NCBI GenBank assembly: GCA_003584005.1
Contig: QXHL01000016.1
Location: forward strand, 1 to 61,841
Direction: 5' to 3'
DNA length: 61,841 bases
Source of the DNA: Alicyclobacillaceae bacterium I2511
GTDB lineage: Bacteria; Bacillota; Bacilli; Alicyclobacillales; Alicyclobacillaceae
In this document: piece by piece, positions 28,757 to 35,568 of the stretch
Layout of the letters: each line of letters starts with the position of its first letter
Position numbering within the stretch: position 1 is the first letter of the stretch
Position numbers and translations under genes: made by a program
Notes under the pieces: generated by a model
The model's input: only the letters and a program-made list of their open reading frames with translations
Told to the model about the DNA's origin: nothing
Databases searched by the model: none

Positions 28757-29713
28757 GTGTCTTTCGCTGCTGAAACCAAAAAAGAACTTACGATGGTGCC
28801 GACTCCAGCATGCTGCCGATTGGCTGAATTATCTGGAATCATCAGTCTCAATGCCCGGTTGTGGAATAGCGAAACCCACCGGATACTGGATATTGAGACA
28901 GAGAATGTGGCAATCGCCCGGCGAATTTATACTCAGTTCAGAGAGGAGTTTGCCATTCGCCCAGAGGTTGTTGTGCGTAAAAAAATGCGTTTGAAGAAGA
29001 ACCGCGTTTACGCTGTGCGAATCTTTTCTCCACCTGATGTGTGGCTGGAGCGTTTGGGATGGCATCAAGACCCGCAGACGCTGTTGTGGATGCCTGGGAT
29101 ATCAAAATTTACTAAAGAATGCTGCCGACGTTCATTTTTGCGGGGAATTTTTTTGGCTGCAGGCTCGATTAATGATCCGGGTAGTAATTCGTACCACTTG
29201 GAACTGAGCACAGTGGATGAGGAACAAGCACAGGCCGTGCGCAGGCGTATGAATCAGTATGGCCTACACGCGCGTCTGATTGCCCGCAAGCGAAACTACG
29301 TGGTGTACCTCAAAGAAGGTGAGAGAATTGTGGAATTTCTCAGCTTGATTGGGGCCCATCAAGCACTTTTAAAATTCGAGGACGTACGTATTCTCAAGGG
29401 AATGCGCAATCAAGTGAATCGACTTGTCAACTGTGAAACAGCCAATATGAATAAAACCATCGGTGCAGCGGTTCGTCAGCTCGAGGTGATTCGCGTGATT
29501 GAGAACCGCATGGGTCTGCAGCAGTTGTCGGACCGTTTGCGGGAGGCAGCAGAAATTCGTTTGCGACACCCAGAGGCAAACTTGCAGGAATTATGCGAGC
29601 ACATGGGGAATACAGTCAGCAAATCTGGGCTCAATCATCGGTTTCACAAGTTGGAGGAGATTGCTAAAAAATTGCAGGGACCGTCCACTTCAATGGGGCC
29701 GGAAAATGGCTGA
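28757..29713 (+). CDS. whiA: WhiA DNA-binding protein
   Basis: A 318-residue protein with N-terminal degenerate LAGLIDADG homing-endonuclease-like domains (SFAAETKKELTMVP, then RRSFLRGIFLAAGSINDP) and a C-terminal helix-turn-helix. The C-terminal portion (LQQLSDRLREAAEIRLRHP to KSGLNHRFHKLEEIA) matches the WhiA C-terminal family. In Bacilli WhiA influences chromosome segregation, division and membrane composition; in actinomycetes it controls sporulation. GTG 28757 lies 3 bases after yvcK. The gene ends the Nudix-ROK-rapZ-yvcK-whiA chain; crh has its own promoter. Confidence 0.96.
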   Translation: MSFAAETKKELTMVPTPACCRLAELSGIISLNARLWNSETHRILDIETENVAIARRIYTQFREEFAIRPEVVVRKKMRLKKNRVYAVRIFSPPDVWLERLGWHQDPQTLLWMPGISKFTKECCRRSFLRGIFLAAGSINDPGSNSYHLELSTVDEEQAQAVRRRMNQYGLHARLIARKRNYVVYLKEGERIVEFLSLIGAHQALLKFEDVRILKGMRNQVNRLVNCETANMNKTIGAAVRQLEVIRVIENRMGLQQLSDRLREAAEIRLRHPEANLQELCEHMGNTVSKSGLNHRFHKLEEIAKKLQGPSTSMGPENG

Positions 29714-29738
29714 CCCAGTGACCAGTGCATGCTATACT
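29710..29738 (+). promoter_or_regulatory. Promoter of crh
   Basis: CTGACC (29710-29715), a 17-base spacer and an extended -10 TGCTATACT (TATACT at 29733-29738). The pair starts at the end of whiA and would give crh independent expression with a leader of about 80 bases. Confidence 0.6.
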
Positions 29739-29823
29739 TAAAAAGATGGAGTTGCCGGTTACCGCTTGGGTGTCATCTGCTCTGTGATGCAGGCGGTTTC
29801 ACGGAGGACGAGGAGGCACGGTC

Positions 29824-30081
29824 ATGTTAGAAAACACAGTGGTTGTCAATTTGCGTTCAGGATTGCTGGCGCGGCCAGCAGCGTTGTTCGTGCAAGAAGC
29901 AAACCGCTTTTCTTGCGAGATTTTTGTTGAGAAAGACGGAAAAACGGTGAATGCCAAAAGCATTATGGGAATTATGTCACTGGCCATTGCCCATGGGCAG
30001 GAAGTCAAGGTCCGGGCTGAGGGTTCAGATGCCCAACAGGCGGTGGAAACACTCATCGAGATGATTAGCAAAGAAGCCTGA
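29824..30081 (+). CDS. crh: Crh, HPr-like catabolite regulator
   Basis: An 85-residue HPr-fold protein. The HPr active-site His-15 is Leu here (SGLLARPA), so it cannot take part in PTS phosphotransfer. Ser-46 is kept in NAKSIMGIMSLA, the HprK target site. This is the Crh pattern, although B. subtilis Crh has Gln at position 15. P-Ser-Crh acts as a corepressor for CcpA. The resemblance to Crh rather than HPr is also clear in ALFVQEANRF and EKDGKTVNAKS. HprK is encoded 10 kb upstream. Confidence 0.93.
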   Translation: MLENTVVVNLRSGLLARPAALFVQEANRFSCEIFVEKDGKTVNAKSIMGIMSLAIAHGQEVKVRAEGSDAQQAVETLIEMISKEA

Positions 30082-30168
30082 GCCCGTTCTTTGGAAAACA
30101 CCACTAGTTTCAGTGGGAGTTCTGTGGGCTGGGTTTTCCGCATAGGTTGGAAACATCGTCCACCGTCA

Positions 30169-30206
30169 CAAGCTAGGAAGCATCCTCAGGGACGCCTCCT
30201 AGCTTG
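30169..30206. other. Strong hairpin between crh and a small membrane protein
   Basis: CAAGCTAGGA (30169-30178) pairs perfectly with TCCTAGCTTG (30197-30206), and the loop can pair further (GCATCC with GGGACGC). No T run follows on either strand, so it is a possible terminator-like or processing hairpin after crh rather than a certain terminator. Confidence 0.55.
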
Positions 30207-30247
30207 TTCCATCTGGTGGATAACCTCGCTAAGGAGGGGGATGTCCC

Positions 30248-30883
30248 ATGCCGAAGCGGTTTGTGTTTCTGTCTAGCAAGCGTCGATTCGACAGGCTTCG
30301 ATGGGTGGCAATCAGCTTGCTGATAGGAGGGGTTGTTCTCTTTGAAGTCTACCGCTGGTGGGTGCCCTATGCGTCGTGGAACCCACTATGGAATCAGGTG
30401 ACCGTGGGCCAAAGTGTGATTGGTCCCTGGAATTACGGGGGCTTGAATGAACAGGGTTATTTGCGCTTTTACAGCGGGTTTCAGGTGGTCCTGTTACCGC
30501 CTACGGCGAAGTTGTTTGACGCCAATGGACACTTTGTCATTTTAGAAGGCCACACTCCCGGTTCTCTGACCTATGCCCGCCCAATTGCGGACATTCCGCC
30601 CGGCTGGCTGTTGCTGGGACTGTGCGGTGTAGGGATGGGGGGATTTTTATGGGTGACGCGATCTCGGCGCAGACACAGTGGGGGGTTTCAAGTCGTAGGA
30701 AACAAGTCTACACTCCATAAAGTTCAGTTTCGAAAGGACTTTCCACCCAGTGCTGGGGTGTCAGAAGAGAGCCCGCAAGCATCGACACAGTCGCTGGGGT
30801 GGCCGGGAAGAAGGCGTCGATTTCGGGCAGTAAGGAACCCCCAGCCAGGACATAAAGAAGCTTCCAACCGATTTCGGGAATGA
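30248..30883 (+). CDS. Uncharacterised two-helix membrane protein
   Basis: I do not recognise this 211-residue protein. A basic N-terminus leads into a membrane helix (about 18-36). A Trp-rich extracytoplasmic domain of about 80 residues follows (NPLWNQVTVGQSVIGPWNYG region), then a second helix (about 119-137). The tail of 75 residues is basic and low in complexity (GRRRRFRAVRNPQPGHK). ATG 30248 has AAGGAGGGGG 8 bases upstream, so translation is well supported. It follows crh and a hairpin but has no obvious functional neighbour. Confidence 0.7.
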   Translation: MPKRFVFLSSKRRFDRLRWVAISLLIGGVVLFEVYRWWVPYASWNPLWNQVTVGQSVIGPWNYGGLNEQGYLRFYSGFQVVLLPPTAKLFDANGHFVILEGHTPGSLTYARPIADIPPGWLLLGLCGVGMGGFLWVTRSRRRHSGGFQVVGNKSTLHKVQFRKDFPPSAGVSEESPQASTQSLGWPGRRRRFRAVRNPQPGHKEASNRFRE

Positions 30884-30901
30884 GTTTCTGGCGCCGTAGT
30901 T

Positions 30902-30991
30902 TTGGTTTCTTTTTTTGTATGTGGTAACCTTATTTCAGACACACACGCTAACAATGCGTGTCTGAAAGGGGGGCTTTAAAGATTCCCCCTT
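30902..30991 (+). promoter_or_regulatory. Promoter and two-hairpin leader of the DUF402 gene
   Basis: TTGGTT (30902-30907) and extended -10 TGGTAACCT (TAACCT 30925-30930) are 17 bases apart. Transcription would begin next to hairpin 1, TTTCAGACAC paired with GTGTCTGAAA (ending 30967). Hairpin 2 follows immediately: AAGGGGG (about 30966-30972) with CCCCCTT (30985-30991). There is no T run, so regulation, if any, would be at translation or RNA stability. Confidence 0.45.
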
Positions 30992-31043
30992 CGGTTATCC
31001 TCTTAAAGGAAACCCGCTACTGAGGGGAGACGACAGAGCCCGC

Positions 31044-31559
31044 ATGGCGCTTCGACCTGGCCGAGTTCAACAAATTCACAAACGGGAAAACAGGGGTGTA
31101 GACCGTAGCAGTGAGCCTTTTCGGATTGAAAAGCTGACACGCAGGCCCGGTCTGGTTACTTTATTGAGACCAGCTTTTGAGCCGGGATATACGGATCATA
31201 TGCGGGAAATCTATCCTCAGTGGGGGATTGGGGTCAGCACTTGCATCGACAGTGGCAAGCCGGTTAAACATCCTCGATTGCGGTTTGACCACTATGTGGA
31301 CCTGGTAAAGGTATGGGAAGATCATGATTTTATCTATGTCGAAGATATGTATGTGGATGTACTGCTTTATGAACGGGCGTATTATCATGTGATTGATTTA
31401 GAAGAGTTTGGTGAGGCATTGGCACAACGGGAAGTGAGTACTGCAGAGGCAAAACGGGTTTTGGAAAACACGCAACACTTTGTGGACGCAATGAAACGTA
31501 GTCGTTTGTCCTATGTTGTGTGGAAACAAAAGTATGGAATTCAGCACCGTCTGCAGTAG
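31044..31559 (+). CDS. DUF402 domain protein
   Basis: A 171-residue protein. Its second half fits DUF402 (HYVDLVKVWEDHDFIYVEDM, YVDVLLYERAYYHVIDLEEF, then a helical end with STAEAKRVLENTQHFVDAM). DUF402 includes nucleoside phosphatases (Ntdp) and FomD-like enzymes, so phosphatase activity on a nucleotide is possible but unproven. The N-terminal 45 residues are basic and unlike the other DUF402 protein in this window (40977-41585). ATG 31044 lacks a close ribosome site. A strong terminator follows. Confidence 0.75.
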   Translation: MALRPGRVQQIHKRENRGVDRSSEPFRIEKLTRRPGLVTLLRPAFEPGYTDHMREIYPQWGIGVSTCIDSGKPVKHPRLRFDHYVDLVKVWEDHDFIYVEDMYVDVLLYERAYYHVIDLEEFGEALAQREVSTAEAKRVLENTQHFVDAMKRSRLSYVVWKQKYGIQHRLQ

Positions 31560-31588
31560 ATTCACCAGATCAAAAAAACCAGATCCCA

Positions 31589-31618
31589 AAACGACAGGGG
31601 CAAAAGCCCCTGTCGTTT
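31589..31618. terminator. Bidirectional terminator between convergent genes
   Basis: A perfect 13-bp stem, AAACGACAGGGGC (31589-31601) and GCCCCTGTCGTTT (31606-31618), with an AAAA loop. The T-rich side serves the DUF402 gene. On the minus strand it continues into TTTTGGG and a further T run, serving the small gene at 31719-31934. Confidence 0.85.
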
Positions 31619-31718
31619 AAACGGTGGTGCAAGGCATGGTTTGCCCAGCCTAATGTCTGACTTACATTTCCAAGCGGTGGGAATCTCACTGTTTGAAAAT
31701 GTGTGCTGATTTTTTCTC

Positions 31719-31934
31719 TCAGTCATCGAGCTGTTCTAACATCTCATTGATTCCTTGCTCTGGTTTAGCAATAGTGGTTGCCAGATTAAATCGGCTACGC
31801 CGTATGGCTTCCCAAGCGGCAATGCCCACACTTGCCCCAACGAGCACGGCGGTCATGGTATTGACACCGTTACGGCGTCTAGGCATCACGCGACCGCGAA
31901 CATTGTTCGCCATGCCATTCATGATTTCCCACAT
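31719..31934 (-). CDS. Small membrane protein, YrzQ/DUF3918-like
   Basis: A 71-residue protein: MWEIMNGMANNVRGRVMPRR, then a single hydrophobic helix (NTMTAVLVGASVGIAAWEAI) and a charged tail ending EMLEQLDD. The pattern of a short basic leader plus one Ala/Gly-rich helix resembles small YrzQ-type proteins of spore formers, whose role is unknown. ATG 31934 is chosen because GGGAGGTG lies 6-7 bases upstream; the longer frame to 31982 lacks such a site. It is the only minus-strand gene in this part and is divergent from the T-box leader. Confidence 0.7.
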   Translation of the reverse strand: MWEIMNGMANNVRGRVMPRRRNGVNTMTAVLVGASVGIAAWEAIRRSRFNLATTIAKPEQGINEMLEQLDD

Positions 31935-32137
31935 GGCCAGCACCTCCCGTGACAGTATTGTAACCAGTGTGTGCCTTTGCAAACCCTTTGCGGATAAGAA
32001 AATGTTGGAGATTGCTCGCCATGAAACCCCACACGTGCGTCACGAAACCACACTCGTGGAAGCCGTTCACTATTGGTTGATTATAGGCTAAATGGTGAAA
32101 TCACATAAGTTTACATAAAAAAATCTGTGTGTAGCAC
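31935..32137. other. Divergent gap before the T-box promoter
   Basis: No gene is supported here. A 21-bp imperfect tandem pair (CATGAAACCCCACACGTGCG at 32020 onward and CACGAAACCACACTCGTGGA at 32041 onward) is visible. The promoter of the small minus-strand gene should lie here, but I cannot place it. Confidence 0.5.
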
Positions 32138-32166
32138 TAGACGTCTCTAAAAATGTGTGGTAATAT
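32138..32166 (+). promoter_or_regulatory. Promoter of the aroF T-box leader
   Basis: TAGACG (32138-32143), a 17-base spacer and extended -10 TGGTAATAT (TAATAT 32161-32166). Transcription would start near 32173, about 25 bases before Stem I of the T-box. Confidence 0.6.
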
Positions 32167-32192
32167 ATCGACAATTCTATATTCAACGCCAT

Positions 32193-32431
32193 GAAGGAGA
32201 GAGTAAGCTGCAGGTACGGCCCAGAGATCCGACGGTAGGTGGGAGTCGGAGCGCACAAGCAGCCGAAGTTCACTCTAGAGCGGCCGGGTGAAGGTCTGTG
32301 CAACCTGTTCAGACTTGTAGCTTGCGCCGGTGACGCTGCAACGTCGCCGTTATCTCAACGAAGTCGAGGCAAATCTGCCTTCGATTAGGGTGGCACCGCG
32401 AGTCAACTCGTCCCTATGGGATGGGTTTTTT
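32193..32431 (+). promoter_or_regulatory. Phenylalanine T-box riboswitch, first platform
   Basis: A canonical T-box leader. Stem I holds AGAGAGTAAGC (AGTA element), distal CAGAGATCCGAC...GGTGGGAGTCGG, and specifier context GAA-G-UUC-A followed by CTCTAGAG. This places the specifier codon UUC (Phe) at 32269-32271, by alignment with the glyQS pattern GAA-A-GGC-A. The T-box sequence AGGGTGGCACCGCG is at 32387-32400. The terminator CTCGTCCC/GGGATGGG (32407-32414, 32418-32425) is followed by six Ts. Uncharged tRNA-Phe should favour read-through into aroF. The base expected to pair with the tRNA discriminator is C (UGGC), not the U that fits A73 of tRNA-Phe. Confidence 0.88.
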
Positions 32432-32486
32432 GTTTTCTCGTGTCAATATAGGGTGTCCTTTGATGAGAAGGATTGGCCTACGAATT

Positions 32487-32536
32487 AAGGGTGGTACCGC
32501 GGAGTCAACTCCGCCCCTAAGTGGGGCGGTTTTTTT
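32487..32536 (+). promoter_or_regulatory. Second T-box antiterminator/terminator platform
   Basis: AAGGGTGGTACCGCGG (32487-32502) followed by a terminator CCGCCCC (32511-32517) / GGGGCGG (32523-32529) with seven Ts. Only 55 bases separate it from the first terminator, so it has no Stem I or specifier of its own. Its UGGU bulge would match ACCA of tRNA-Phe. RNA that passes the first terminator must pass this one to reach aroF. Confidence 0.88.
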
Positions 32537-32640
32537 GTACTCTCTTGGCGGGGCTCCTGGTTAGCTTTAGCGATTCATGCGCATAAAAGCACAGCACAGA
32601 CGCGTATTGCGAGACAAACACCTGACAGACTTAAAGAGGT

Positions 32641-32678
32641 TGTCCGGAAAGGGGTCTGGTCAGACCCCTTTCCGGACA
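32641..32678. repeat. Perfect 18-bp palindromic arms before aroF
   Basis: TGTCCGGAAAGGGGTCTG (32641-32658) and CAGACCCCTTTCCGGACA (32661-32678) are exact reverse complements with a 2-base centre. Flanking bases TTAAAG and ACTTAAA add weak symmetry. No T run follows, so it is not a standard terminator. It could be a palindromic repeat element, an RNase III-type processing stem, or part of the aroF leader fold. The aroF ribosome site begins 20 bases downstream. Confidence 0.85.
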
Positions 32679-32714
32679 CAGACTTAAAACAATTTTTGGA
32701 GGGGGAGAGGCATC

Positions 32715-33740
32715 ATGAAAGTGATTCTCAAAGAAACAGCCGCACGTGGGTTGGCCCAAACGATTGTCAAAGGGGTGGAACAGGGAGGCGGGTCCGGCTA
32801 CATCCGTAAAGAGGGTAGGCACCTGATTATTGGCCTTGCAGGTCCACGCCACGCCGTTAATATTGAGCAAATCAAGGCGTTCGAGGGCGTAGAGGCGGTG
32901 GTTTCTTTGCATCATGCTTTTAAACTGGCAAGTCGGGAGTTCTGTGCGGATTCGACCGTGGTACAAGTGGGTAATGTGCGTGTCGGCGACGGCAATCCGG
33001 TGGTGATTGCCGGTCCTTGTTCAGTGGAAAGTCGTGCACAAATTCTCGAGGTTGCCCGTAAAGTGAAGGCGAGTGGGGCCCATATGCTTCGGGGTGGCGC
33101 ATTCAAGCCGCGGAGTTCTCCTTATAGCTTTCAAGGGCTGGCTGAAGTAGGATTAAAACTTTTGGTCGAAGCGCGTGAGGCAACAGGTTTGCCAGTAGTA
33201 TCCGAGGTAATGGACCCAATCACGTTACCCATGGTGGCGGAGTACGTGGATGTGCTGCAAATTGGAGCCCGTAATATGCAAAACTATCATTTGTTAAAAC
33301 AAGTGGGTAAAACCAACAAACCTGTGTTGCTGAAACGGGGTTTGTCTGCCACCATTGAGGAGTGGCTGATGGCTGCTGAATATATTTTAAGTGCAGGGAA
33401 CCCAAATGTTATTTTATGCGAACGCGGAATCCGCACTTTTGAAACTTACACGCGCAACACGTTGGATTTAAATGCAGTGCCTGTGGTCAAGGACCTCAGT
33501 CATCTGCCTGTCTTAGTGGATCCCAGCCATGGCGTGGGTATCGCCAAGTACGTTCCTGCAATGAGTATGGCCGCCATAGCGGCAGGTGCAGATGGATTAA
33601 TCATTGAAGTTCATTCAGACCCTGCCAGTGCCCTCTCGGACGGATCTCAGTCCTTGACCCCAGAGGTCTTTGCAAGGTTGATGCAGAGGTTGGCGTATTC
33701 AATGTTGGCGAGAGAAGAATCTGCCGTGGTCAATTCTTGA
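32715..33740 (+). CDS. aroF: DAHP synthase (3-deoxy-7-phosphoheptulonate synthase)
   Basis: A 341-residue type I-beta DAHP synthase. An N-terminal ferredoxin-like regulatory domain (about 1-70) precedes the TIM-barrel core with [47 protein letters not shown] and VDPSHGVG. It condenses erythrose-4-phosphate and PEP, the first step of aromatic amino acid synthesis. GGAGGGGGAGAGG precedes ATG 32715. The chorismate mutase gene follows 54 bases downstream. Control by the Phe T-box and two terminators upstream ties output to charged tRNA-Phe. Confidence 0.96.
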   Translation: MKVILKETAARGLAQTIVKGVEQGGGSGYIRKEGRHLIIGLAGPRHAVNIEQIKAFEGVEAVVSLHHAFKLASREFCADSTVVQVGNVRVGDGNPVVIAGPCSVESRAQILEVARKVKASGAHMLRGGAFKPRSSPYSFQGLAEVGLKLLVEAREATGLPVVSEVMDPITLPMVAEYVDVLQIGARNMQNYHLLKQVGKTNKPVLLKRGLSATIEEWLMAAEYILSAGNPNVILCERGIRTFETYTRNTLDLNAVPVVKDLSHLPVLVDPSHGVGIAKYVPAMSMAAIAAGADGLIIEVHSDPASALSDGSQSLTPEVFARLMQRLAYSMLAREESAVVNS

Positions 33741-33794
33741 AATTTGGCTTAAACGAAAAAAGGGATGCAGTTCCATTTTCTTTTAGGAGGGATT

Positions 33795-34082
33795 ATGGTG
33801 GATTCTGACTGGCAACAACAATTGGACCACTTGCGCCAGCAAATTGACGAGTTGGACGAACACCTGTTAGCAATCTTGCGTGAACGGATGCAAATAGCCC
33901 TAGAGATTGCCCACATTAAGCAAGGTCTTGGTTTGTCTGTCCGCCAGCACGTCCGTGCTGAAGAGGTACGACGGCGCTACGCGGAACGTGGCCAGGGGAT
34001 GTTGTCGGAGGAGTTTTTACACAACTTGTATGCTTTGATCCACGAGGAAACTTGTCACCGGGAGGAAGAACAATCATCTTGA
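33795..34082 (+). CDS. Chorismate mutase, AroQ type
   Basis: A 95-residue all-helical AroQ protein: LDHLRQQIDELDEHLLAILRE (N-terminal helix, split here), the Arg/Lys pattern RMQIALEIAHIKQ, then VRAEEVRRRYAE and LHNLYALIHEE. It converts chorismate to prephenate, the branch leading to Phe and Tyr. In B. subtilis this domain is fused to DAHP synthase; here the two are separate genes in the same operon. ATG 33795 has AGGAGGG 4-5 bases upstream, preferred to the frame from 33765. The stop overlaps mutY. Confidence 0.92.
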   Translation: MVDSDWQQQLDHLRQQIDELDEHLLAILRERMQIALEIAHIKQGLGLSVRQHVRAEEVRRRYAERGQGMLSEEFLHNLYALIHEETCHREEEQSS

Positions 34083-35329
34083 AGTCCGCACAAGCAGCAC
34101 AAGCAGTAGATGGGGCGGTATCTGTGCCTAGTTCCCAATCTGTGGTTGAGGCTTTGGTGGGATGGTACGTCGCCAACGCCAGGCAGTTACCCTGGCGGCA
34201 AACTGGGGACCCATATGCCATCTGGATTAGCGAGACTATGTTACAACAGACCCGAGTAGAAACGGTTATTCCTTATTACAATGCCTTTTTGAAGCGGTTT
34301 CCAACGGTGTTTGATTTGGCCACTGCGACTGTGGAGGAGGTGCTACGCGCGTGGCAGGGGTTGGGCTATTATTCGCGGGCTCGCAATCTTCAGCGGGCGG
34401 CCATACAGGTAGTGGCACAATATGCCGGTAAAATTCCGGATCAGGCGGTGGCACTGCGCTCCCTGCCTGGAATTGGGGCCTATACCTGTGGGGCTATACG
34501 AAGCATCGCCTTCGGGCAGGTGGAGGCGGCAGTAGACGGGAATGTGGCTAGGGTAATGGCCCGCATCCTGGGCATTCGGGAGTCTCTTAACCAAACAGGC
34601 GTTGGCCGTCGCATTGCCCAAACTATGATGCAGTGGCAAAGCCAAGCAGAAGCAGGAACGGTGACGCAGGCTCTGATGGAGTTGGGGGCTACGGTTTGTG
34701 TTCCACGTGGACCTGAGTGTTCCTGCTGTCCTTTGGATTTCATTTGCGTGGCTCGCAAAGAACAAGCGGTGACCGAGATCCCAGCGTTAAAAAAAAGACC
34801 GCAACCACAGCCGATAGATGTATTTGCGCTGTGGCTAGTGGAGGAAAACCGGATTTGGTTGCAAAAGAGACCAGATACCGGACTGTTGGCTGGGCAGTGG
34901 CAATTTCCAGCACTGGAAATCGCGGCAGTGTCGGAAAAACCAGACGGGTACGATGGGGGAATATCCACAATTCGCCACAGTCAGCCAATAGAGTCGCGGA
35001 ATTCTAAACCTGTCACAGCAGCGGTCCGCTTACAAACCGCCTTCGGGCATATTTTGTGGCCGGAAAATCCACAAGACGGGGTTCCTGTGGTAAGAGAACG
35101 TCTAGCCGCAGTGTCTCCTAGGAACAGTTTTGTGGAGGTGCTGCATGTACAGCACTTGTTTACACATTTGCGCTGGCGAGTCCAGGTTGTGCGCCCCTTG
35201 TCTGCCCATATTTGTACGGATTTGGCTTTGCGTGCTGGCTGGGTGTCTGTACCCCTGGACAGTTGTGCAGAGTTGGGTCTTGCTACAGTGTACAGGCGAA
35301 TCCTAGCGCGTCTGTACACTAGCCGGTGA
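34079..35329 (+). CDS. mutY: Adenine DNA glycosylase MutY
   Basis: A 416-residue MutY. The HhH-GPD core has WISETMLQQTRVETV (catalytic Glu), LPGIGAYTCGAIRSIAF and AVDGNVARV (catalytic Asp). A [4Fe-4S] cluster is formed by Cys in CVPRGPECSCCPLDFIC (6-2-5 spacing). A Nudix-like C-terminal domain that recognises 8-oxoguanine follows (about 240-410). It removes A opposite 8-oxoG. TTG 34079 overlaps the chorismate mutase stop (TTGA) with GGAGG 13 bases upstream; GTG 34123 is an alternative. It is oddly placed in the aromatic operon. A 9-bp hairpin lies in its last codons. Confidence 0.94.
   Translation: MKSAQAAQAVDGAVSVPSSQSVVEALVGWYVANARQLPWRQTGDPYAIWISETMLQQTRVETVIPYYNAFLKRFPTVFDLATATVEEVLRAWQGLGYYSRARNLQRAAIQVVAQYAGKIPDQAVALRSLPGIGAYTCGAIRSIAFGQVEAAVDGNVARVMARILGIRESLNQTGVGRRIAQTMMQWQSQAEAGTVTQALMELGATVCVPRGPECSCCPLDFICVARKEQAVTEIPALKKRPQPQPIDVFALWLVEENRIWLQKRPDTGLLAGQWQFPALEIAAVSEKPDGYDGGISTIRHSQPIESRNSKPVTAAVRLQTAFGHILWPENPQDGVPVVRERLAAVSPRNSFVEVLHVQHLFTHLRWRVQVVRPLSAHICTDLALRAGWVSVPLDSCAELGLATVYRRILARLYTSR
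35287..35320 (+). other. Hairpin in the 3' end of mutY
   Basis: AGTGTACAG (35287-35295) and CTGTACACT (35312-35320) are perfect inverted repeats, ending just before the mutY stop. There is no T run. It may protect or end the mutY message before the leuS promoter. Confidence 0.4.
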
Positions 35330-35370
35330 TTTGCACTCGTAGGACAGTCCACGCGTATTTGTCAGATTCC

Positions 35371-35399
35371 TTGATCTACTTGTTGCAACGGCCTATACT
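35371..35399 (+). promoter_or_regulatory. Promoter of leuS
   Basis: TTGATC (35371-35376), exactly 17 bases, TATACT (35394-35399). Transcription would start near 35406, leaving only about 70 bases before the T-box sequence. Confidence 0.7.
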
Positions 35400-35474
35400 A
35401 TTGCAAAACCGTGTCGACTCGAGGCAGTCGAGGAAGAGGTCCGTAGCGGCGTGAGTTTCTGTAGACAGTCGGCG

Positions 35475-35527
35475 TTAGGTGGTACTGCGGGAATTCACCT
35501 CTCGCCCTTATGGGTGAGGGGATTTTT
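35475..35527 (+). promoter_or_regulatory. T-box platform of leuS lacking a normal Stem I
   Basis: TTAGGTGGTACTGCGG (35475-35490) matches the T-box consensus with UGGU to pair with ACCA of tRNA-Leu. The terminator CCTCTCGCCC (35498-35507) / GGGTGAGGGG (35512-35521) ends in five Ts. From the mapped promoter, at most about 70 bases precede it: too little for a canonical Stem I. They contain only a small CGACT/AGTCG hairpin with CTC near its loop. The leader is therefore a truncated or minimal T-box. Confidence 0.75.
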
Positions 35528-35568
35528 GTGTATTTTGTTCATATTCAAATTGGCTAGGAGTGGAGCGC

